Positions 52,494 through 62,245 of a stretch of 64,000 bases of DNA are shown here, in pieces. The position numbers and the translations under genes are program-made. Positions within the stretch are counted from its first letter, which is position 1. Each line of letters opens with the position of its first letter. The stretch is from Kiritimatiellia bacterium (GTDB lineage: Bacteria > Verrucomicrobiota > Kiritimatiellia > UBA8416 > JABMPJ01). The stretch is taken from assembly GCA_030745755.1 (NCBI GenBank), contig JASLOA010000004.1, positions 1-64,000 on the forward strand, read 5' to 3'. The notes under the pieces were generated by a model. That model was given only the letters and a program-made list of their open reading frames with translations, ran no database searches and was not told the origin of the DNA.

Positions 52494-54652
52494 TGACAAT
52501 TGGTGCCGCATTATTCTTGGGTTTACTGCCGCTGGCTGCGGCGCCCGTTGTGTTTCATATGCTGATGCGACGCAATCGCAAGACGGTACTGTTTTCGACG
52601 GAACTGTTCTTTGACAGCATGAAGCCGCGATTGTCGTTTCATCGCAAGTTTCGCGAGCCGCTACTCCTGGCGGCCAGAACGCTGTTGCTGCTGTTCCTGC
52701 TTCTTGCCCTGGCGCGCATGGCGTTTCCGGGAATGGGCAGTTTTCTGGGCTTGAGCGGTGATCAAGCGGTCGTGGTTGTGATCGACAACTCCAGCTCCAT
52801 GGCGGGGCAGGTCGCGGGCGGTGATCGCACTAAATTGAGTGTGGCGCTTGAGGGTGCACGCGTGCTCTTGAAGAACATGGATGAACGCGGACAGGCCGCG
52901 GTGGTACTTCTAGTGCCGGACCCGGCGGCGGCCCGCTTTGGTGGCATGACCACCGACAAAGAGAACCTGTTGAATTTCCTCGAGTCGATTCGTGTGACCG
53001 AAGCGACCGGTGATACCGCGAGATCGCTTCTGCGTGCCACTAAGCTGCTCAAGGATGTGGCGCCCGCCGGCGGTGGTTCGATGCATATCTTCACAGACGT
53101 CCAGGAGGCGGAATGGACGGGGACAGCACTGGCGGCGGGCGATCTGGACGCGGGCGTGAGTGTTTTCGTTCATCGCCTGCCCAGTGCCGAGCCTGATATC
53201 CCGAATGTCTGCCCGCTGCGGGCCGAATTATCAGCGCGCCGGATCCTTCCCAATCAGCCGTATTCGCTTCAGCTTCTGCTGCGTAATGATGGCGCCCGGG
53301 ATGTACAGGTTCGAGTCAATCGCACGGATTCGGAGCATCCTCTTATGCAGACCGTTCCTGTTGCGGTGGGTGCCGGAGGCCAGAAATTGGTTAAGCTGCC
53401 GGTCCAGCCGAAAGCCGCCGGGCGTCATTGGGTCCGTGTGCGGATCGAAGGCGATGGCTTTGATGGCGATAATCGGGTCTTTGTTCCGTACATCTGTGAG
53501 AACAAAGGGGACATCTTCTTTCTCGGCGCCAAAGGCACCGGTACCTTCGGCCTGTTGCCGCTGGCTCTGTCGCCCGGTGGCGATGGCCGTTTCACGTCCC
53601 TGGTGCCGGTCTACCTGGAGCCGACCGAGCTGCAGGGCCGCTTGCAGAAGACGCCACCGATGCTCGTGGTCATGACCTGGGCTATGGCGTCGTCGCTGGA
53701 TGCGTCGACGAGCGCCTTGCTGGATCAATACACGCAGCAGGGCGGCCACCTGATGGTGTTGCCGTCCGTCGATGGCGGCAAATCAGCCGGCAAGCCACCG
53801 GCCTGGATTGGGGCCAATGTGGGTCCCCTGCAATCCGTGCCCGTGAGCCTGCCCTTGCGCATTGCCAGTGCGCGGTCTGAATTCTGGTCCGACCTGCGTG
53901 GCTTGGACGGCCGGGTTCGGATCGGAAATGCGTTTGCGAGCAAATATCATCCACTGTCGTTCGTGCAAGACTCCGGTTACGAGCCACTGCTGGCGATCGG
54001 TGAGAACCATCAGATTTTGGCACTGCGCAAACACGGCAAAGGCCAGATCGTGGTGAGCGGTCTGGCCTTTGGGCGCACAGGGGCCTGGAGCACGCTACCG
54101 CGTCAGAAGAGCTTTCTGGTGATGGTGCAACCGGTCGCTTTGGGCGCTGCATCTGGACTGGTCAATGCCAACGTTTCGATTGTCGCGGGCCAGCCGATGC
54201 GCTTGATGCCGGGCGAAGGAAACGAACTGTCGATCACGACCCTGTTGGGCGACCAGGTCGATTGGTCCGGCTTGAGGGACCAGTCGCCGCTGTTGGTGCG
54301 TAGCGGTGCATACATCGTCGCCATGGGCCAACGCGAAAGCTGTCTGACCGTTATGCCATCTGAGCGCGAAGGCCGCAGCCCCTTTATCGAGGGCGACAAA
54401 GTCGAGGGCCTCGCGGGCATCAAGTATCAGATCAGTACACTTTCGGATGAAGATGATTTTCGCGGCGACCTGGACAAATCACTGGCCGGGACCGGTCTGT
54501 TTTTGCCGCTTTTACTTTTGGCCCTGGCCTGCATGATTGCCGAGGGGCTGCTGGGTTCACCGGCCAAGAAATGGAAAGACAGCGTCGCGGCTGATTCTGA
54601 CGATACGCCCTGGAGCGTAACGCCCGCAGGTCCGGATAAGGAGAGGTCGTGA
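52493..54652 (+). CDS. BatA-type membrane protein with vWA domain
   Basis: This 719-residue protein begins with the BatA motif (GLLPLAAAPVVFHMLMRRNR) in a membrane helix. A second helix follows (TLLLLFLLLALARMAFPGMG), then a vWA domain with an intact MIDAS start VVVIDNSSSM, then beta-sandwich and amidotransferase-like regions (MSSLDASTSALLDQYTQQGG). A C-terminal helix (LFLPLLLLALACMIAEGLLG) ends it. Most of the protein would face the periplasm. It shares TGATG with the next gene. In relatives this protein is the presumed client of MoxR. Confidence 0.88.
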   Translation: MTIGAALFLGLLPLAAAPVVFHMLMRRNRKTVLFSTELFFDSMKPRLSFHRKFREPLLLAARTLLLLFLLLALARMAFPGMGSFLGLSGDQAVVVVIDNSSSMAGQVAGGDRTKLSVALEGARVLLKNMDERGQAAVVLLVPDPAAARFGGMTTDKENLLNFLESIRVTEATGDTARSLLRATKLLKDVAPAGGGSMHIFTDVQEAEWTGTALAAGDLDAGVSVFVHRLPSAEPDIPNVCPLRAELSARRILPNQPYSLQLLLRNDGARDVQVRVNRTDSEHPLMQTVPVAVGAGGQKLVKLPVQPKAAGRHWVRVRIEGDGFDGDNRVFVPYICENKGDIFFLGAKGTGTFGLLPLALSPGGDGRFTSLVPVYLEPTELQGRLQKTPPMLVVMTWAMASSLDASTSALLDQYTQQGGHLMVLPSVDGGKSAGKPPAWIGANVGPLQSVPVSLPLRIASARSEFWSDLRGLDGRVRIGNAFASKYHPLSFVQDSGYEPLLAIGENHQILALRKHGKGQIVVSGLAFGRTGAWSTLPRQKSFLVMVQPVALGAASGLVNANVSIVAGQPMRLMPGEGNELSITTLLGDQVDWSGLRDQSPLLVRSGAYIVAMGQRESCLTVMPSEREGRSPFIEGDKVEGLAGIKYQISTLSDEDDFRGDLDKSLAGTGLFLPLLLLALACMIAEGLLGSPAKKWKDSVAADSDDTPWSVTPAGPDKERS

Positions 54653-56865
54653 TGTTAGGCATGCTTGTATGGAAACCGCATCTGGGCACGCTGGCTAATA
54701 GCCTCGTTATCCTGGGTATCATGGGCTGGTTGTACGCCATGTGGTATCGCTACCGGGACCGCTACTCGGGCAAGAAGACACTGCTGCTCCTGGCGCCAAA
54801 GCTGGTCGTTACCCTACTCGTGGTGCTGGCTTTGATGGACCCGGCCTGGCGGGATGTGAAGCCGTCGGAAGATTCTCAAAAAGTGGCCGTCATCAGCGAC
54901 ATCTCAACATCGATGGATGTGGCAGACGATGGATCTGCACCCCGCGCCAAACGCGCCGAAAAGATCGCGGGTGATATCGCCGGCAGCTTGCGGGGCACAG
55001 CCGAGGTGGAGAACTACCGCTTTGACGTCGACATCCTGGGCCCGGAAGAGGTGCCTGCTGAGGGCACCCGCCATACGGATCTGGGTCGGACGGTGGTGTC
55101 GCTTTCGGAGCGCCCGGATGTGTCTGATTGCAAGGCGGTTGTCCTTCTGACGGATGGTGGCGACGAAATGATTCAGAGCCAGCGCCTGCCTCCGGTACCG
55201 ATCTATATTGTTGGCATCGGAACGGACCCGTCGACGTGGAATGATCTGGAAATCAGTAATGCCGAGATTCCCGAAGATGTCGAGTTGGATACGCCGTTCA
55301 AGGTTTCCGCGGATATTGTTGTCCATAGCGCCTCGGGTGGTTTTGCGGCCAAGGCCCAGTCTGTTGACGTGCAGATCGAGAAGCAGGTCGCCGGTGTCTA
55401 CCAGCTCCTGAAGACTGAGAAAGTGGATCCACGATCGGCCAATGGTCGGGTGGAGTTTGATTTGCCGGCCGAGAAGACGCCGGGGGTGTACGAATACCGT
55501 CTATCCGTAAAGGGCATCAAAGGTGAAATGACGGAGTTGAATAACTCGCGCGACTTCGCGGTTCAGGTTCGTGAGAAGAGCATCAACGTCCTCTTGTATG
55601 GCAACATGTTGGATTGGAATTTTGCCCTGCTTAAGCGGGAGTTTGGCGATGACCCAACGATTCAGCTCACGACGGTCTACCGCAAGAACGCCGAGACGGT
55701 GATCATTGACGGCAAACGGCAGGAAGGCGACACGGTGTTTGCGCGCGGGTTTCCCAAGGATGAGGAGCTGCTGGGTCTCTATACGATCATTGTTCTGGGG
55801 TCCTTTCCTTCAGGGATGATTCCGTCCGATTCTTTCACGGCCTTAAAGAATTACGTGGAAGACGGAGGTAAGCTCGTGATGCTTGGCGGCCCGAACTCCT
55901 TTGATAAGGGAGGCTATTATAATACCGCCATTGAGCCCCTTCTGCCATGGAAGAAGAGCACCAGGGGGCAAGGTATCATGGCGGGAATGTTCCCGGTTAT
56001 GGTGCCGCCGGAAGGGGCGTCGCATGGTCTGTTGGGCGCGACGGCGACAATTTTGAAGGGTGTGGGAAGTCCGGTGTTCCATTCGGTCAACAGGGTGGGG
56101 GAGCGCCGCAGCGGTGCTCTCAGTCTGATGAATGCCTCGGTTGGCAGCCGGGTGGTGCCGATTGTTGTCCTGCAGCCGTACGGCAGGGGAGAGACCCTGG
56201 GGGTGGCTACCGATACACTCTGGCGCTGGGGGCGTATGGATGGTGATATCGCCGGCGCGTCTCATCAGTTCTGGCGGGATACGATTCGGTATTTGTCGGG
56301 CGAGATTGAAGGTGGCCGATTCCTGACCGTGAAATGGGATCGCAAACGCTACCGGCCGAGTGAGGAAGGGCTTTTGGATATCGGGGTGGTGGGCCGCTAT
56401 GCTGAGGGCGCGGTGCATTTAGAGGGGACCGTTGAGCATGACGAAAAAACCGTGAACCTGCCGATTGTGCTCAAGCAGGAAAGCGATTTTCAGACTCGGG
56501 TGTTCTTTCCGAAACCGGGCGAATATAGGATCAGGATGGAAGCCACTCTGGCCGGGAATCCACTGGACACCTATGAGCGTATAATCCGCGTTGGGTCGAG
56601 CGTTAGCGAAGGAGCCGATCTCGCGGTCGATCACCCCTTCCTGGAGAGCCTGGCGGCGCGCAGTGGCGGATCGTATAGTCGCGAGGGCGACACCGATGAG
56701 CTCATGGAACGGCTGGATGCGCTGTTGATGTCATCTGCCGACTTGCACGACACGCCGCTGGTAAGGAAGCCGGCACTGTTCAACCTGCTGCCCATCTATA
56801 TCGTTCTTCTGATGGGGGCCCTGTTGTGGGAATGGCTGCTGCGTCGACGTATGAATATTGTCTAG
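54652..56865 (+). CDS. Membrane vWA/glutamine-amidotransferase-like protein
   Basis: This 737-residue protein has two N-terminal helices (LANSLVILGIMGWLYAMWYR; TLLLLAPKLVVTLLVVLALM), a vWA domain with VAVISDISTSMDV (MIDAS DxSxS) and VVLLTDGGDE, beta-domains, then an amidotransferase-like segment with LKNYVEDGGKLVMLGGPNSF. A final membrane helix (LLPIYIVLLMGALLWEWLLR) closes it. It is the second vWA membrane protein of the operon and overlaps the BatA-type gene. The two probably form one membrane complex acted on by the MoxR proteins; that is inference from linkage. Confidence 0.85.
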   Translation: MLGMLVWKPHLGTLANSLVILGIMGWLYAMWYRYRDRYSGKKTLLLLAPKLVVTLLVVLALMDPAWRDVKPSEDSQKVAVISDISTSMDVADDGSAPRAKRAEKIAGDIAGSLRGTAEVENYRFDVDILGPEEVPAEGTRHTDLGRTVVSLSERPDVSDCKAVVLLTDGGDEMIQSQRLPPVPIYIVGIGTDPSTWNDLEISNAEIPEDVELDTPFKVSADIVVHSASGGFAAKAQSVDVQIEKQVAGVYQLLKTEKVDPRSANGRVEFDLPAEKTPGVYEYRLSVKGIKGEMTELNNSRDFAVQVREKSINVLLYGNMLDWNFALLKREFGDDPTIQLTTVYRKNAETVIIDGKRQEGDTVFARGFPKDEELLGLYTIIVLGSFPSGMIPSDSFTALKNYVEDGGKLVMLGGPNSFDKGGYYNTAIEPLLPWKKSTRGQGIMAGMFPVMVPPEGASHGLLGATATILKGVGSPVFHSVNRVGERRSGALSLMNASVGSRVVPIVVLQPYGRGETLGVATDTLWRWGRMDGDIAGASHQFWRDTIRYLSGEIEGGRFLTVKWDRKRYRPSEEGLLDIGVVGRYAEGAVHLEGTVEHDEKTVNLPIVLKQESDFQTRVFFPKPGEYRIRMEATLAGNPLDTYERIIRVGSSVSEGADLAVDHPFLESLAARSGGSYSREGDTDELMERLDALLMSSADLHDTPLVRKPALFNLLPIYIVLLMGALLWEWLLRRRMNIV

Positions 56866-56878
56866 GTGGATGCTTAAC

Positions 56879-58300
56879 ATGAAACATAAAACACAATGCG
56901 GGTGGTACTTCCTGGGGTTGCTTGTTGCCCTCTTGGTTGTGTTGCCGAGTGAGCTGCGCGCGCAGAAGACCAAGAGTCCTCGCAAGCGGAAAGCCATCCT
57001 GCATATGTCGGATGGGGAGCAGCGTGAGGGCGTCATCGAGCTGTCGCGCGGCACGGATTTTCAGTTGACGAACCTGAAACGCGCTGACACCGGTGAGAAT
57101 GCCACGGTAGAGGCAGCCAAGTTTGCGGGCAGGAAGCACAAGATCTACACCTTCAATTTCAATGTTGTCAAAGAGATGAGGTTTGCGCCCCACAGCGAGC
57201 AGTACCTGAAGAAGTTCAAGATGCTCAACGTCAGCTTCCAGGACGAAGTGGATGAAAACGGCAAATCCATGGTGAAGAAAGTGAGGTATGGCTTACCGTA
57301 TCCGGTCATTAAGCCCAAGTGTACCGTTGTCTTTAACAGTGGTGAGGTCGTGACCGGACTCCTCCAAACGCGTGTCGTCTATCTGACGACCGTGGACCCC
57401 GATACCGGTTTCAAGATCAATACCTCTAAGGTGGTGGTGAAATCGAAGTATTCAGGTAAGCCGGGCCAGTCGTATGAGGATCTCGTGCGGGTCAAGCATA
57501 TCCAGATGCTGGATGAGGGGACTCAGTTTGCGCGCAGCATGCCGATCACGTTCAACACTTTTGACTTTGATTCAATCGATACGAACTACGTTCGTATCAA
57601 GGATGCGGGTGATACCAAGCTCCTCGCCCACGGGGTGGTTCCTGAAGAAGTGCTTCTCAAGGCAAATGAGCGCGTGGTCTCCACGAATGGCACGCCGGCT
57701 ACGGCCGAAGCCAGCCTTATACGCATGACCGGACTGACGCAGGATACCTTATCCAAGGTGCGCGTTCAGCAGGAGGCCGATGGCACCGTCAAGGTTCATT
57801 CAACCCTCGGCGAGAATGTATTTCTGGCTGCGCAAATCAACGGCAAGTGGGTGGCCGGCTGGCCGGCCGAGGGCACGGTGCGCACGGAGTTGTTCAAGTC
57901 GGTCGAGAAAGAATTCATGAAAACACTGGATTATTACAATGAACGAAAACTCATTGGGATTATCCCGAAGAAGAACGGTCGAGCGATTCTCGCCCTGGTG
58001 CGGCTTCGCCGAGATATCCCGGACCCGGAGTTTGCCCTGGCGTGGGCGATGAGTACGCGGTGGGGGGATGCGGGAAGTTTCGAGATGGGTGCGGACGGCA
58101 AGTTGTTGGAGTACTACCGCTTGAGCATCTTGAAGTATGTGCGCGACCCCAAAACCGGCGAGATGAGTTTGGAGGATCGCGGTTCGTTCTGTCGCGTGCG
58201 TCTGGATCTTGAAGATGAAACACCGGAGGTGGGTGTGTCACCTGATCTCTGGCCGGTTGTGATGAAGGACGGCAAGCTATTTGTGGGCCCCAAGCAGTGA
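56879..58300 (+). CDS. Exported protein of unknown function in the MoxR operon
   Basis: This 473-residue protein has a signal peptide (YFLGLLVALLVVLPSELRAQ). The start at 56879 is chosen because AGGTGG lies nine bases upstream. The mature part is rich in beta strands and Lys/Val, with phrases such as GEQREGVIELSRGTDFQLTN and CTVVFNSGEVVTGLLQTRVV that look like paired Sm-like or SH3-like strands. A C-terminal part (FKSVEKEFMKTLDYYNERKL, IPDPEFALAWAM) is more helical. I recognise no named family. Its position between membrane vWA genes and the DUF4175-like gene suggests a periplasmic component of the same complex. Confidence 0.7.
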   Translation: MKHKTQCGWYFLGLLVALLVVLPSELRAQKTKSPRKRKAILHMSDGEQREGVIELSRGTDFQLTNLKRADTGENATVEAAKFAGRKHKIYTFNFNVVKEMRFAPHSEQYLKKFKMLNVSFQDEVDENGKSMVKKVRYGLPYPVIKPKCTVVFNSGEVVTGLLQTRVVYLTTVDPDTGFKINTSKVVVKSKYSGKPGQSYEDLVRVKHIQMLDEGTQFARSMPITFNTFDFDSIDTNYVRIKDAGDTKLLAHGVVPEEVLLKANERVVSTNGTPATAEASLIRMTGLTQDTLSKVRVQQEADGTVKVHSTLGENVFLAAQINGKWVAGWPAEGTVRTELFKSVEKEFMKTLDYYNERKLIGIIPKKNGRAILALVRLRRDIPDPEFALAWAMSTRWGDAGSFEMGADGKLLEYYRLSILKYVRDPKTGEMSLEDRGSFCRVRLDLEDETPEVGVSPDLWPVVMKDGKLFVGPKQ

Positions 58301-58382
58301 TCAGTAATCAGTAAGCAGTGATCAGTAAGCAGTAAGCAGTAATCAGTGAGCAGTGGCTGTTTGAGCTGATAACTGATTACTG
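58301..58382. repeat. Iterated heptamer repeat (CAGTAAT/CAGTAAG words)
   Basis: ATCAGTAATCAGTAAGCAGT followed by GATCAGTAAGCAGTAAGCAG and further variants form a tandem of seven-base words. The right end (GATAACTGATTACTG) is the reverse complement of the left words, so the whole can fold back. It occupies the gap between the exported protein and the DUF4175-like gene inside the operon. Confidence 0.7.
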
Positions 58383-58401
58383 GCCGAAAAGGACAGGCAA
58401 C

Positions 58402-61400
58402 ATGAGCCAAGGTGAAGCATTGGATTTCAGGCAGGTCGTCGAACGGGCGAACCGTAGCCTGCATAAGACGTCAGTGATCCTGGGGTTCCTGACGTGGTTT
58501 GCCATAACCGCCACGACGTGGTTGGGCCTCTTTGCCCTCGACAACCTGCTTAATCTGCCCACCGCCTTGCGGTTTCCGTTTGCGATTGTCGGGTTGGTCT
58601 TCACGGTGGTCTCCTTTGCCAAGTATGTCGTTGGCGCCCTGCGCGAGCACCGCAGTGACGACCTGGCCGCTCTGATGCTGGAGGAGCAGTTCGGCATCGA
58701 GGGAAACGTTCTGATCAACACCATGCAGTTCGAAGAGATGGGCTACAGCGATGAACAGAAAGCGTTCATCAATGCCACCGCCAATGCGGCCACGACAGGA
58801 TGGAGCCATGTGCCGCTGCGGGAGTTATGGCAGGTAGACCGCATGACCAAATGGTCGAGTGTGTTTGCCGTGCTCATGGTGCTTTGGATTGGGTACAGCG
58901 TACTGGCGCCGGATTATTTGAGGAGCGCTTTCACCCGCTACGCCTTCAGCTTCTCGGATGCACCCCCTGCGGCCGCATCCATGCTGGTCATGACGCCGGC
59001 AGAGGATTTGACTATTGCCGAATACGACGATCTGGATGTCTCTCTGGATATCAGCGCGTTCGCCAAGGGCAAAGAATTGGTTATCTATCCGTCGATCAAA
59101 TACAAGGAGGGTGTTGGCGTCTTTGATAGCCATAGTGACGACGGCGCGGAAGTCAAGATGCGGCCGGTTGTCGGTAACCCGAACCTCTATCAGTACACCT
59201 TTGAGACCGTTCGCCGGAGCTTCTCTTTCCGCATCTTCGTGGGTAGCACCTATACCCGCAGCGTGCAGGTCACGGTGAATGCGGCGGCTAAGATTGTGGA
59301 ATCGACCTTCACCGTCACGCCGCCGGCCTACGTGGGCATGCCGGCACGGGAGCAAAGCGGACCGCCGAACCCGGTCAAGTGTCTGCCCGCTTCCGAGTTG
59401 GGCGTGCGCATCAAAGTCGATAAGGACATTGAATCGCTGCGTTGGCAGTCGCCAGGTGGCACGAACATGTTTCAGGATGCGGGTGACAGGGTCTGGAAGA
59501 CGACGGTTGAGGTGGGCGACTCCGGCATCAACTACGATCTGATCGCCGTGGTGAAGCATATGCCCGAACCCATTGTCTTGAGCAGTGGCAGCGTGCTGCT
59601 GATGACAGACAGGAAGCCCGACGTGCGCTATGTCGATACCGAAATGAGTCATGTCGTGGTGCCCGGCGCCACGTTGCCTTTGAAATTTGAAGGCAAGGAT
59701 GACTACGGAATGAAGGATATGAAGCTGACGTTTCGCCGCGCCGAGGCCGGCAGTCAACCCGAGGTCCTTCAGGACTGGGACTTTGCGGCGCCCGGCGAAA
59801 GGGATCTGATTGAAAAGATCGTTCGGTTAAAGGTCGATGCCAGCCAGTTTGAACCGGGCAACAAGTACTTTATCGAAGTGCACGGCAATGACTTCTGTCC
59901 CGCCACGGACGCCGCAATATCGGATGCGCTGCTGGTTACAGTGAAGGTCCTGGATGCGAGGCTTTCCGAGGGTGAGTCAGACATGAAGGGTCTCTACGCC
60001 GCGCTGGAGCGGGCCATCCAACTCCAGAGGCAGGCCCTTGATGGAACCGAGGGTCTGCTGGCCAACAGTGATGGTGTCTGGCTTGACTTGAACCGTAAAC
60101 GGCGTGATGACAAAGCGATCCGGGGGGATCTCGATAAATACCACCTACGAATTTTCGGTCAGCAGATGGGGGTGCAGAAAACGCTTCTCGACGGTGTCAG
60201 GACGGTGCCGGATAGGGGCGTACACATGGCGAAGAGAATGAAGAGCATTGCCGAAGTTGAGGCCGTGGAAGCCAATACGCGCGCATTCGCCGCGGGCCGA
60301 GTGCGCCTTGATGCGGGTGCACTGAAGCGCGCCAACGGCTATGGCCCTGGGTCCTCATTCAGGAATACATCCACTCAGGTTATCCGATTCAAAGAGACGC
60401 CGGCACGCTATTTCGGGCTGGTTGTCTATTCGGCTCATGACTGGTCGGGCAAGGCCTTGCTCGATAGCCTGGCCCTCGTGGGTGAGAAGGATGCTTACCT
60501 TGACAGTTCGAGCTGGAAGCTTGTGTCGTCAAGCGTCAAGGATGCGAAGAAAGCCCTGGCGCCGCCTAAGGGACAGAGGTCGACGGGCGGTGTGTCGCTT
60601 GACTCATTACCCGCCAGCTTGATCTTCGATATGGGAAGCGAGCAGACGGTCTCCGGGATCGCTTGTTTGGGTAGAGGCCCTAGTGCCCCTAAGGGTGTTT
60701 CCGTATACCTAAGCACTGCAAAGGCACCCGCGATCGGGCCGATGCCACTTGAGCAGACCCGCGTCGACGGTGAGTTCAGGCACCTGCGAACCGTACAGCA
60801 GCAGATCTATAACGAGCTGCTGGCTTTGAAGGGCGCTGAATTTGAAGCCTTGGCAGAGGCGTCCGATCTTGAGCTTGCGGACTTGCTTGGCGAAGGCGAG
60901 GAGCAAGGCCCTTCGGTCGATGCGGACTTGGAGGACATGAAGGAAAAATTCGAAAACTGGCTGGAAGAGAATGAGGAGAACGAGAAGCTCCGGAATATTA
61001 TCTCTTCGAAGGCTCCGGAAGATTTGACCGAAGACGATGAGAAAGCGTTGGCTGATCTGGATCTGAAGAAGGAAGCGTTGAGGCGCGAACTTGAGGAAAT
61101 GGCCCAGGACCACAGCGGCTATGACTGGGACTTTGCGGATCCGACTGACATCGCGACCTTCGAGGAGACGATGCACAATATCCAGGAGGAGAAGGAGTTG
61201 CTCGAACTGGGCGCGATGGCCATGAAGGATCGAGAGAAGCCGCGGGGCGATATGTCGCGCAATATGGACAACAGTAAAGAGCAGGATGGGGCGATGGAAC
61301 TGGAGACGGGCCAGATGCCCTCGCAATCCGGTGCCATGAAGGAGCCCGGGCATATGGAGAATCCGGAAGATGAAGGTATGCCGCCAGACCTGGGCGAGCT

Positions 61401-62208
61401 GCCGGCGGAGCTTCCTATTCAGATCTCTGAGTTGACCAAGGGACTCGATGAATTGGGGGAGCCCATGCCCGAGTCCGGTAGCGAGATCATGGATATGAAG
61501 GACCCGGCAGGATCGCCTGTTTCGGATAACCTGGACTCTGCGAGTGCGGCCGGACAGATGACCGACCAAACGCCGAACCCGATGGCCAAAGCGAAGGGTC
61601 GTGGGAACGTGGGGCGCGCCGGACAGGCCGATGGCCAGATGGTGGCCGACAAAGCACCCCCCATTCCAGACAATGAGGTGGCAATGCCTGCTCGCGTGTC
61701 TGACTCTCAGGCGGAATCAGGCCAGATTCATGATGAAGACCCCGCGGCGGCATCCTCTGTTGGGGTGGGTAAGGGAACCGGCAAGACGACAGATTTTGAG
61801 AAAAGCGGCAGACTCCCGCCGGATGCATATAACAAGCTGAAGGAACTGATGGGGGCGCCGAAGGAAGAGAGCCAGGAGAACAACCATGGGCTGCTGTTAG
61901 CGCTTCAGCGTCACCATTTGCCCACAACCGACCTTAAGAAAGCCCTCAACCTAATTGAGCAGCTGCGACGCGATGAGAAGAATGGCATCGATGTGAGGCA
62001 AGCGCTGAGCGCAGCGCAGGGACACGTCCGCGCTGCCGAAAGGGCATTGGCGGGCGCCTACGAGCTGCGGGCGAAGGAACTGGCAGAGAGGAAAACCGGC
62101 GAAGCCTTTGAGAGCGATACGGCTGGCGGTGCGGTTCCCGCCGGCTACGAGGATATCGTCAGCAGCTACTTCAGAGCAGTTGCTGAAGAATCCATCAGAC
62201 AGAAATAA
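58402..62208 (+). CDS. DUF4175-like membrane protein
   Basis: This 1268-residue protein has two membrane helices at the N-terminus (about residues 25-75), a third near 155-175 (WSSVFAVLMVLWIGYSVLAP), then a series of Ig-like beta-domains (TPAEDLTIAEYDDLDVSLDI; FTVTPPAYVGMPAREQSGPP; LKFEGKDDYGMKDMKLTFRR) that would be periplasmic. An acidic helical and low-complexity region (about 820-1150, many Glu, Met, Pro and Gly) follows, and the C-terminus is helical. Proteins of this plan stand beside MoxR/BatA genes in planctomycetes and proteobacteria (DUF4175 group). The function is unknown; a scaffold in the vWA membrane complex is plausible. The internal acidic stretch is probably disordered. Confidence 0.7.
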   Translation: MSQGEALDFRQVVERANRSLHKTSVILGFLTWFAITATTWLGLFALDNLLNLPTALRFPFAIVGLVFTVVSFAKYVVGALREHRSDDLAALMLEEQFGIEGNVLINTMQFEEMGYSDEQKAFINATANAATTGWSHVPLRELWQVDRMTKWSSVFAVLMVLWIGYSVLAPDYLRSAFTRYAFSFSDAPPAAASMLVMTPAEDLTIAEYDDLDVSLDISAFAKGKELVIYPSIKYKEGVGVFDSHSDDGAEVKMRPVVGNPNLYQYTFETVRRSFSFRIFVGSTYTRSVQVTVNAAAKIVESTFTVTPPAYVGMPAREQSGPPNPVKCLPASELGVRIKVDKDIESLRWQSPGGTNMFQDAGDRVWKTTVEVGDSGINYDLIAVVKHMPEPIVLSSGSVLLMTDRKPDVRYVDTEMSHVVVPGATLPLKFEGKDDYGMKDMKLTFRRAEAGSQPEVLQDWDFAAPGERDLIEKIVRLKVDASQFEPGNKYFIEVHGNDFCPATDAAISDALLVTVKVLDARLSEGESDMKGLYAALERAIQLQRQALDGTEGLLANSDGVWLDLNRKRRDDKAIRGDLDKYHLRIFGQQMGVQKTLLDGVRTVPDRGVHMAKRMKSIAEVEAVEANTRAFAAGRVRLDAGALKRANGYGPGSSFRNTSTQVIRFKETPARYFGLVVYSAHDWSGKALLDSLALVGEKDAYLDSSSWKLVSSSVKDAKKALAPPKGQRSTGGVSLDSLPASLIFDMGSEQTVSGIACLGRGPSAPKGVSVYLSTAKAPAIGPMPLEQTRVDGEFRHLRTVQQQIYNELLALKGAEFEALAEASDLELADLLGEGEEQGPSVDADLEDMKEKFENWLEENEENEKLRNIISSKAPEDLTEDDEKALADLDLKKEALRRELEEMAQDHSGYDWDFADPTDIATFEETMHNIQEEKELLELGAMAMKDREKPRGDMSRNMDNSKEQDGAMELETGQMPSQSGAMKEPGHMENPEDEGMPPDLGELPAELPIQISELTKGLDELGEPMPESGSEIMDMKDPAGSPVSDNLDSASAAGQMTDQTPNPMAKAKGRGNVGRAGQADGQMVADKAPPIPDNEVAMPARVSDSQAESGQIHDEDPAAASSVGVGKGTGKTTDFEKSGRLPPDAYNKLKELMGAPKEESQENNHGLLLALQRHHLPTTDLKKALNLIEQLRRDEKNGIDVRQALSAAQGHVRAAERALAGAYELRAKELAERKTGEAFESDTAGGAVPAGYEDIVSSYFRAVAEESIRQK

Positions 62209-62245
62209 CAGGTTGAATAGACTCGAAACAAGAGAGAGGTAAGAC

